DNA from: CAYVMN01 sp043808585
GTDB taxonomy: Bacteria; Desulfobacterota; DSM-4660; Desulfatiglandales; Desulfatiglandaceae
Direction: 5' to 3'
Assembly: GCA_043808585.1 (NCBI GenBank)
Contig: JAZDES010000138.1
Coordinates: 1-11,675 of the forward strand
DNA length: 11,675 nucleotides
Under the pieces are notes generated by a model. The model did not search any database. It was not told the DNA's origin and saw only the letters and a program-made list of their open reading frames with translations. Shown here one piece after another: positions 6,222 through 11,675 of the stretch. Each line of letters opens with the position of its first letter. Within the stretch, counting starts at the first letter, position 1. The position numbers and the translations under genes are program-made.

Positions 6222-9200
6222 GTGGAAGAACTGTACAGTTTTTTTGCGAAGCCCAAAGATCCATCGAGCTTTAACGCGGTGAGGATTTCTTTGGCCTCTC
6301 CAGCAAAGATCCAGGAGTGGTCTTTTGGCGAGGTAAAGAAACCAGAAACCATCAATTACAGGACCTTTAAGCCAGAAAGGGATGGGCTCTTCTGTTCCAA
6401 GATATTTGGGCCTATCAAGGACTATGAATGCAACTGCGGTAAGTATAAACGAATGAAACACAGGGGCATTGTGTGCGAAAAGTGTGGTGTGGAGGTGATC
6501 CAAAGTAAGGTTCGCCGAGAACGGATGGGGCATATCAAGTTGGCTGCCCCAGTGGCACATATTTGGTTTTTGAAGTGTCTTCCTTCCAAAGTGGGTAATC
6601 TCCTAGATATGACCTTAAAGGAGCTGGAACGGGTTCTTTACTTCGAAAGTTATATTGTTATCGATCCCGGGGATGTCAAGGATCCCCAGCTGAGGGAAGG
6701 GGCCCTGCTGACTGATGAACAGTTACAACAGGCAAGGGAGGAATACGGGGATAGATTTAAAGCGGGCATCGGGGCTGAAGCAATTCAGGCCATGTTAAAA
6801 AATCTCAATTTGGATGAACTCTCTGAAAGCCTTAGAGCGGACATGCTGGGGACTAGATCGGAAGCAAAGCGGAAAAAGCTGGGCAAGCGACTCAAGATTA
6901 TTGATGCGTTCAGGGAGTCAAAAAACCGGCCGGAATGGACAATACTGGATGTCGTTCCTGTATTACCTCCAGACCTAAGGCCACTTGTCCCCCTTGACGG
7001 GGGAAGATTTGCTACATCTGATTTGAATGACCTTTATCGGAGAGTAATCAACCGGAATAACAGGCTGAAAAGGCTTCTGGACCTGAACGCCCCCGATATC
7101 ATAGTGAGAAACGAAAAGAGGATGCTCCAGGAGGCCGTGGATGTCCTATTTGATAATGGGAGAAGGGGCAAGGTGGTCACCGGGGCAAATAAGAGGCCTT
7201 TCAAGTCCCTTAGCGACATGTTGAAGGGTAAACAGGGAAGATTTCGGCAGAACCTGCTGGGGAAAAGGGTGGATTATTCCGGCCGTTCGGTCATAGTGGT
7301 TGGCCCTGACCTTCGTTTGCATCAGTGCGGGCTCCCCAAGAAAATGGCCCTCGAGCTATTTAAACCATTTATTTATAACAAGCTTGATGAGAAGGGATTA
7401 GTCACTACCATCAAGAGCGCCAAGAAAATGGTGGAGAGAGAATTGCCCGAGGTCTGGGATGCCCTAGATGAAGTAGTCAGAGAGTATTGCGTTTTGTTGA
7501 ACAGGGCACCTACCCTCCACCGCCTCGGGATTCAAGCCTTTGAGCCTATCCTGATTGAAGGGAAGGCCATCCAGCTCCACCCTCTAGTGTGCACCGCCTT
7601 TAACGCGGATTTTGATGGGGATCAGATGGCAGTTCATGTACCATTGTCCATCGAGGCCCAGATAGAGTGCAGGGTCCTGATGATGTCCACCAATAACATT
7701 TTGTCACCTGCCAATGGAGACCCTATCATCGTCCCAAGCCAGGATATCGTTTTGGGGCTATACTATATGACCAGGGTGCGACCCTTTGCAAAGGGCGAGG
7801 GGAAGGTCTTTTCCAATCCACAAGAGGTTAAAATCGCCTATGATGAGGGTGAGCTAGATTTGCATGCATCTATAAAGGTCAGGATCGAAGGGAGGTTACA
7901 GGAGACCAGTACGGGCCGCGTACTCCTTCATGAGATTCTCCCCGACCCCCTTCCTTTTTCGCTTATCAATAAGGTCTTGACGAAAAGGGAGCTGAGGTCC
8001 TTGATCAACGAGTCTCACCGCAAGGCAGGCATCAAGGCCACGGTCATTTTTGCAGATAGGCTAAAAGATGTGGGTTACAAATACGCAACCCTCTCGGGGA
8101 TCTCTATCGCAATGAAAGATATGGTGATCCCTTCAAGCAAAGAAAGGATTATCGAGAGGGCCGAAGCGGAAGTGCGGAAGATCGATGATCAATACGTTGG
8201 CGGGCTCATCACTGACGGAGAAAAATACAACAAGGTTGTGGATATCTGGGCACAGTCCACGGAGGATGTGGCCTCAGAGATGATGAGAGAAATGGCAATA
8301 GAACAGGTCGAGGGTCCGGGGAACAAGAAGGTTGAGGTCGATAGTTTCAACCCGATTTACATGATGTCCGACTCGGGGGCCAGGGGAAGTAAAGACCAAA
8401 TGAGACAGTTGGCTGGCATGCGAGGGTTGATGGCGAAACCATCCGGGGAGATCATCGAGACCCCCATCACCTCCAACTTTAGGGAAGGACTGACTGTGCT
8501 GCAATATTTTATCTCTACCCATGGCGCCCGGAAGGGTTTGGCCGATACCGCCCTGAAGACCGCCAACTCAGGGTATCTGACCCGAAGATTGGTTGATGTT
8601 GCGCAGGATGCGATCGTCTCTGAAGAAGACTGCGGCGCAATGGACGGGATCTGGGTCGACGCACTCGTTGAGGGCGGAGAGATCCTTGAAAGGGTCGGAG
8701 AGAGGATCCTGGGTAGGGTTGCCTTTCAGGATATCTGTGACTCGGTCACCGGGGAGCTCCTGGTGGGGGCGAATGAGGGGATTGATGAGGAAAAGGTAAA
8801 GAAGGTTGAGGATGCCGGAATAGAGAAGGTCATGATTCGGTCCACATTGACATGCGAGTCCAAGGAGGGCGTTTGCAGGAAGTGCTATGGCAGGGACTTG
8901 GGTCATGGTCATGAGGTCAATATTGGAGAGGCCATCGGTATCATTGCCGCCCAATCTATCGGGGAACCTGGTACCCAACTCACCATGAGGACATTTCATA
9001 TCGGTGGTGTGGCAAGTCAACGGGTGGAGCAGACGACAATACAACCCAGAAATTCAGGGAGGGTGAAGTTTGTCAACCTTAAGACAGTGGAAAATCAGGA
9101 TGGAAATCTCGTAGCCATGAGTCGTAACGGCGAGATTGCTATTCTGGGTAAGGGAGAAAGGGAGATAGAGCGATATCCTATCCAATTTGGTGCCACCTTG

Positions 9201-10319
9201 AGGGTTCGTGACGCTGAGAGGGTAAGATCCAATCAGGTCCTGGTTGAATGGGATCCCTTTACCATACCAATAATCACCGAGGTCCCTGGAACTGCCAAGT
9301 TCGGCGATATACTGGAAGGTCTTACCATGCAGGAGAAACGGGATAAGATTACCGGTAAGATAAGCAGGGTGATCGTTGAGTACCGTGACATTGATGTCCG
9401 GCCTCGGATCTCCATCAAAGATTCTGGCGGAAGGACAGCTAGCTTGCCTGGAAGCGCAAAGGGAAGGGCCCGCTATCATCTGCCTGTAGGCGCCATCATA
9501 ATGGTCAACGAGGGCGACAGGGTAGGGCCAGGGGCTGTCCTGGGTAAGATCCCGAGAGAAACTACCAAGACCAAAGATATCACCGGAGGGCTCCCCCGGG
9601 TTGCGGAGCTATTTGAAGTCAGAAAACCAAAAGAGACCGCCATAATCTCGCAGATAGACGGCGTGGTCTCATTTGGGAAATACACTAAGGGCAAGAGGAA
9701 GATGACCATTACCCCAGAGGTGGGTGAACCGGTGAATTATTTCATTGCCAAGGGAAAGCATGTAAGCGTGTTGGAAGGTGATTATGTAAGGGCAGGCGAG
9801 GCCCTGATGGACGGATCTGCCAACCCCCATGACATATTAAAGATCAGGGGCATCAAAGACTTGGCCAAGTATTTGGTGAATGAGGTTCAGCAGGTTTATC
9901 GACTCCAAGGCGTAAAGATAAATGATAAGCATATTGAGGTAATTGTCCGGCAGATGTTACGACAGGTCAGTGTAACCGATCCTGGAGATTCACATTTCCT
10001 TCTGGGGGAGCATATTGAAAAGTGGCGCTTTCAAGAGGAAAACAGGAGACTAGTAGAACAGGGAAAAAAACCCGCCACCGCGGACCCACTTCTCTTGGGA
10101 ATTACAAAGGCCTCCCTCAGTACAGATAGTTTTATATCGGCGGCATCCTTCCAGGAAACTACGAAGGTCTTGTCTGATGCCAGCGTGGCTGGGAAGATAG
10201 ACTTTCTGAAAGGACTGAAGGAGAATGTGATAATGGGCCGTTTAATCCCGGCTGGCACCGGGCTGAGGGCTTATAGGAATGTGAAAATGGGTCTGGTTGA
10301 ACCGGAACTAAATGAGTGA
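6222..10319 (+). CDS. rpoC: DNA-directed RNA polymerase subunit beta'
   Basis: Beta' carries the catalytic Mg2+ site of RNA polymerase. From GTG 6222 the product is 1365 residues. I prefer this start to the in-frame GTG 6216 because AAAGGAGA (6208-6215) abuts 6216 but lies 7 bases from 6222 (measured from GGAG), and MEELYSFF fits related proteins. In this numbering the first zinc site is C70, C72, C85, C88; the Mg2+ motif NADFDGD at 461-467 supplies D463, D465 and D467. The second zinc site is C804, C878, C885, C888. GEAIGIIAAQSIGEPGTQLT starts at 902 (bridge helix and trigger loop). About 185 residues then separate it from the trigger-loop return near ITGGLPRVAELFE, an SI3-type insertion as in proteobacteria. 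All catalytic and metal residues are present. It follows rpoB across the inverted-repeat element and is followed 193 bases later by rpsL. Confidence 0.98.
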   Translation: MEELYSFFAKPKDPSSFNAVRISLASPAKIQEWSFGEVKKPETINYRTFKPERDGLFCSKIFGPIKDYECNCGKYKRMKHRGIVCEKCGVEVIQSKVRRERMGHIKLAAPVAHIWFLKCLPSKVGNLLDMTLKELERVLYFESYIVIDPGDVKDPQLREGALLTDEQLQQAREEYGDRFKAGIGAEAIQAMLKNLNLDELSESLRADMLGTRSEAKRKKLGKRLKIIDAFRESKNRPEWTILDVVPVLPPDLRPLVPLDGGRFATSDLNDLYRRVINRNNRLKRLLDLNAPDIIVRNEKRMLQEAVDVLFDNGRRGKVVTGANKRPFKSLSDMLKGKQGRFRQNLLGKRVDYSGRSVIVVGPDLRLHQCGLPKKMALELFKPFIYNKLDEKGLVTTIKSAKKMVERELPEVWDALDEVVREYCVLLNRAPTLHRLGIQAFEPILIEGKAIQLHPLVCTAFNADFDGDQMAVHVPLSIEAQIECRVLMMSTNNILSPANGDPIIVPSQDIVLGLYYMTRVRPFAKGEGKVFSNPQEVKIAYDEGELDLHASIKVRIEGRLQETSTGRVLLHEILPDPLPFSLINKVLTKRELRSLINESHRKAGIKATVIFADRLKDVGYKYATLSGISIAMKDMVIPSSKERIIERAEAEVRKIDDQYVGGLITDGEKYNKVVDIWAQSTEDVASEMMREMAIEQVEGPGNKKVEVDSFNPIYMMSDSGARGSKDQMRQLAGMRGLMAKPSGEIIETPITSNFREGLTVLQYFISTHGARKGLADTALKTANSGYLTRRLVDVAQDAIVSEEDCGAMDGIWVDALVEGGEILERVGERILGRVAFQDICDSVTGELLVGANEGIDEEKVKKVEDAGIEKVMIRSTLTCESKEGVCRKCYGRDLGHGHEVNIGEAIGIIAAQSIGEPGTQLTMRTFHIGGVASQRVEQTTIQPRNSGRVKFVNLKTVENQDGNLVAMSRNGEIAILGKGEREIERYPIQFGATLRVRDAERVRSNQVLVEWDPFTIPIITEVPGTAKFGDILEGLTMQEKRDKITGKISRVIVEYRDIDVRPRISIKDSGGRTASLPGSAKGRARYHLPVGAIIMVNEGDRVGPGAVLGKIPRETTKTKDITGGLPRVAELFEVRKPKETAIISQIDGVVSFGKYTKGKRKMTITPEVGEPVNYFIAKGKHVSVLEGDYVRAGEALMDGSANPHDILKIRGIKDLAKYLVNEVQQVYRLQGVKINDKHIEVIVRQMLRQVSVTDPGDSHFLLGEHIEKWRFQEENRRLVEQGKKPATADPLLLGITKASLSTDSFISAASFQETTKVLSDASVAGKIDFLKGLKENVIMGRLIPAGTGLRAYRNVKMGLVEPELNE

Positions 10320-10395
10320 TCGGGGGGCCTGGTGGATTCGGTAGATGTTAGGTGCATAAAAAGGAGGTTGTGCCGTAACTTCCCTTGAAAATAGC

Positions 10396-10424
10396 TTGAC
10401 AAATGTGTCGAGGGACAATATAAA
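10396..10424 (+). promoter_or_regulatory. Near-consensus sigma-70 promoter upstream of rpsL
   Basis: A perfect -35 TTGACA at 10396-10401 is separated by 17 bases from -10 TATAAA at 10419-10424 (five of six consensus bases). The predicted start is near 10431, leaving a leader of about 80 bases before rpsL. The stretch after the -10 is AT-rich. It is in the 193-base rpoC-rpsL gap, so rpsL-rpsG, and perhaps tuf, can be transcribed independently of the rpoBC message. The rest of the gap (10320-10395) shows no terminator or gene that I can support. Confidence 0.75.
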
Positions 10425-10462
10425 TATAAAATTTTGCTGTACAAGCATCTCCCTAAGAATAA

Positions 10463-10485
10463 GCCGAGGCAATTCGGCGTTTTTT
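10463..10485 (+). terminator. Intrinsic terminator or attenuator in the rpsL leader
   Basis: GCCGAG at 10463-10468 pairs with TTCGGC at 10473-10478 (five Watson-Crick pairs and one G-U) around a GCAA tetraloop, followed after one G by six T (10480-10485). This is a compact intrinsic terminator. It lies about 30 bases after the predicted start of the promoter at 10396-10424 and 27 bases before rpsL, so it can stop both rpoC read-through and transcripts from that promoter. No convincing antiterminator pairing was found by eye. Confidence 0.65.
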
Positions 10486-10512
10486 ACACGTGTTAAAGGT
10501 TGAGGAGGGTTT

Positions 10513-10890
10513 ATGCCGACCATCAATCAGCTGGTAAGGAGAGGCCGCCGCAAGTCGAGGAAGAAGGTTAAGACGCCAGCACTTCAGGGTTCACCTCAAA
10601 AGAGAGGCGTGTGTGTCAGGGTTTATACATCAACACCCAAAAAACCAAATTCTGCCTTACGGAAGGTCGCCAGGGTTAGGTTAACAAATGGGATTGAGGT
10701 CACATCATACATCCCCGGGATGGGTCATAACCTACAAGAGCATTCGGTGGTATTGATTCGGGGGGGTCGAGTAAAAGACCTGCCCGGTGTGAGATACCAT
10801 ATCATTAGGGGGACAATGGATACTACCGGTGTTGACGATCGTAGACAGGGTAGATCAAAGTATGGGGCGAAGAAGCCGAAAGGACTTTAG
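10513..10890 (+). CDS. rpsL: Small ribosomal subunit protein uS12 (S12)
   Basis: S12 sits at the decoding centre of the 30S subunit and influences translational accuracy; it is the target of streptomycin-resistance mutations. The product is 125 residues, close to the family norm, and aligns with E. coli S12 without gaps over the core: MPTINQLVRR, RGVCVRVYTSTPKKPNSALRK, GHNLQEHSVVLIRGGRVKDLPGVRYH. K43, K88 and P91 are wild type, predicting a drug-sensitive form, and D89 is the residue methylthiolated in E. coli. The start ATG has GGAGG (10504-10508) four bases upstream. It is preceded by its own promoter and a terminator-like hairpin, and followed by rpsG after 80 bases, the normal str-operon order. 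Confidence 0.99.
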   Translation: MPTINQLVRRGRRKSRKKVKTPALQGSPQKRGVCVRVYTSTPKKPNSALRKVARVRLTNGIEVTSYIPGMGHNLQEHSVVLIRGGRVKDLPGVRYHIIRGTMDTTGVDDRRQGRSKYGAKKPKGL

Positions 10891-10909
10891 GGGAGTAATT
10901 GATTCAGTT

Positions 10910-10959
10910 GATTCCATTTGAAAATGGATCCAAGAAATAAAGGCAATTAGACCTTTTTT
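10910..10959 (+). other. Small hairpins in the rpsL-rpsG spacer
   Basis: CCATT at 10914-10918 pairs with AATGG at 10923-10927 around a TGAA loop, with flanking GAT/ATC pairs outside a bulged T. Further on, AAAGG at 10939-10943 can pair with CCTTT at 10952-10956, followed by three more T. The second stem ends one base before the rpsG Shine-Dalgarno GGAG (10960-10963). In E. coli S7 controls its own translation from this spacer; an equivalent role is possible but unsupported by any motif I recognise. The stems are weak. Confidence 0.3.
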
Positions 10960-10970
10960 GGAGAATTTCA

Positions 10971-11441
10971 ATGCCCAGAAAAAAAATCGTCACCAAACGG
11001 AGAATTGCGCCAGATCCAAAAACAAATAGCGTCCTGGTGGCCAAATTTATCAACAACCTGATGAAGAAGGGCAAAAAAAGCGTTGCGCAGTCAATTCTTT
11101 ATGGGGCATTTGACATTATAGAGGAGAAGGCGAAGCAGGACCCTTTGGTTGTTTTCCAGAATGCGGTCGAAAATGTGAGGCCCGTAGTAGAGGTGAGATC
11201 CCGGCGGGTTGGCGGATCCACTTACCAGGTCCCTACAGAGGTTAGGCCAGCCAGGAGGCAGGCCCTCAGTATTCGATGGATTATCAGCTTTGCCAGTGCC
11301 AGGGGCGAGCAGGCAATGGCTGCAAAACTGGCAGGCGAGCTGATAGATGCTGCTAACTCAAGAGGGGCTGCCATTAAGAAGAAGGAAGATACCCACAGGA
11401 TGGCCGAGGCCAACAAAGCCTTTGCCCACTACCGCTGGTAA
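10971..11441 (+). CDS. rpsG: Small ribosomal subunit protein uS7 (S7)
   Basis: S7 nucleates assembly of the 30S head by binding the 3' major domain of 16S rRNA and contacts E-site tRNA. The product is 156 residues, the standard bacterial length. Recognisable parts are the basic N-terminus MPRKKIVTKRRIAPDPKTNS, the segment FINNLMKKGKKSVAQSILYGAFDII, VEVRSRRVGGSTYQVPTEVRPARRQALSIRW in the centre, and the C-terminal DTHRMAEANKAFAHYRW. The start ATG has GGAG seven bases upstream. No truncation or frameshift is visible. The next gene, 108 bases on, is tuf and not fusA, which normally follows rpsG. Confidence 0.99.
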   Translation: MPRKKIVTKRRIAPDPKTNSVLVAKFINNLMKKGKKSVAQSILYGAFDIIEEKAKQDPLVVFQNAVENVRPVVEVRSRRVGGSTYQVPTEVRPARRQALSIRWIISFASARGEQAMAAKLAGELIDAANSRGAAIKKKEDTHRMAEANKAFAHYRW

Positions 11442-11549
11442 AGATCAGATTTTGATTGAGTATTTTTAGGTCCTTCATCTTAAGGAGATCCTGAAAGAGG
11501 TCAAAAGCATTACGGCGCTCCACTAAACGTGATCAAGGAGGATAAGGGT

Positions 11550-11675
11550 ATGTCGAAGAAGAAGTTTGAGAGGACGAAGCCGCACGTGAATGTGGGTACG
11601 ATAGGTCATATTGATCATGGTAAGACGACTTTGACTGCGGCGATTACGAAGCATTTAGAGAAGAAGGGGCTGGCG
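11550..11675 (+). CDS. tuf: Elongation factor Tu, 3' partial (first 42 residues)
   Basis: EF-Tu carries aminoacyl-tRNA to the ribosomal A site in a GTP-dependent cycle. The window ends after 42 codons. FERTKPHVNVGTIGHIDHGK is the EF-Tu N-terminus, with the P-loop G19-H-I-D-H-G-K25-T26 binding nucleotide phosphates. EF-G would instead start with an AHIDAGKTT-type P-loop, so fusA is excluded. The Shine-Dalgarno AAGGAGG (11535-11541) lies 8 bases before ATG. The 108-base gap after rpsG shows no clear promoter or terminator. Codon choice is odd: all eight lysines are AAG, all three alanines GCG and four of six threonines ACG, more G-ending than its neighbours. Confidence 0.97.
   Translation, partial: MSKKKFERTKPHVNVGTIGHIDHGKTTLTAAITKHLEKKGLA

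Noticed and set aside
8593..8799. A 68-codon + strand frame inside rpoC.
   Set aside because: It lies wholly within the conserved rpoC coding sequence in another frame, with no family similarity that I recognise and no clear ribosome binding site.
10633..10785. Possible streptomycin-resistance changes in S12.
   Set aside because: K43, K88 and P91 are all wild type.
10939..10959. Intrinsic terminator between rpsL and rpsG.
   Set aside because: The stem is only five A/T-rich pairs with an 8-base loop and overlaps the approach to the rpsG ribosome binding site; too weak to call.

Overview
This window is a conserved information-processing locus, all on the + strand. It holds the end of rplA, then rplJ, rplL, rpoB and rpoC (the 'beta' operon), followed directly by rpsL and rpsG of the 'str' operon and the first 42 codons of tuf. 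Base composition is near balanced. The long proteobacterial-type RpoB and RpoC, with an insertion inside the RpoC trigger loop, and the RpoC N-terminus (FFAKPKDPSSFNAVRIS) fit a deltaproteobacterium in the broad sense (Desulfobacterota-like). This placement is recollection-based inference; no search was possible.

Layout. 2-673: rplA, 5' truncated. 674-898: a structured leader whose core I read as the L10(L12) autoregulatory site, with an extra 11-bp alternative pairing and a possible sequestered Shine-Dalgarno for rplJ. 899-1450 rplJ and 1453-1839 rplL are almost touching. 1840-2000: a spacer with stem-loops but no U-tract. 2001-6110: rpoB. 6108-6190: a short element with 20-base imperfect inverted ends that contains the rpoB stop codon. 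6222-10319: rpoC. 10320-10512: a spacer with a near-consensus sigma-70 promoter followed by an intrinsic terminator, both upstream of rpsL. 10513-10890: rpsL. 10971-11441: rpsG. 11550 to the end: tuf. The usual fusA gene is missing between rpsG and tuf.

The genes supply the ribosomal stalk (L1, L10, L7/L12), the two large RNA polymerase subunits, two small-subunit proteins and an elongation factor, so ribosome and polymerase output are tied together. The structured spacers look like the places where their relative amounts are set: L10 feedback before rplJ, processing or attenuation before rpoB, and a new promoter plus candidate attenuator before rpsL.

I see no CRISPR, phage, toxin or defence genes and no previously undescribed protein system. 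The interest lies in the non-coding gaps.
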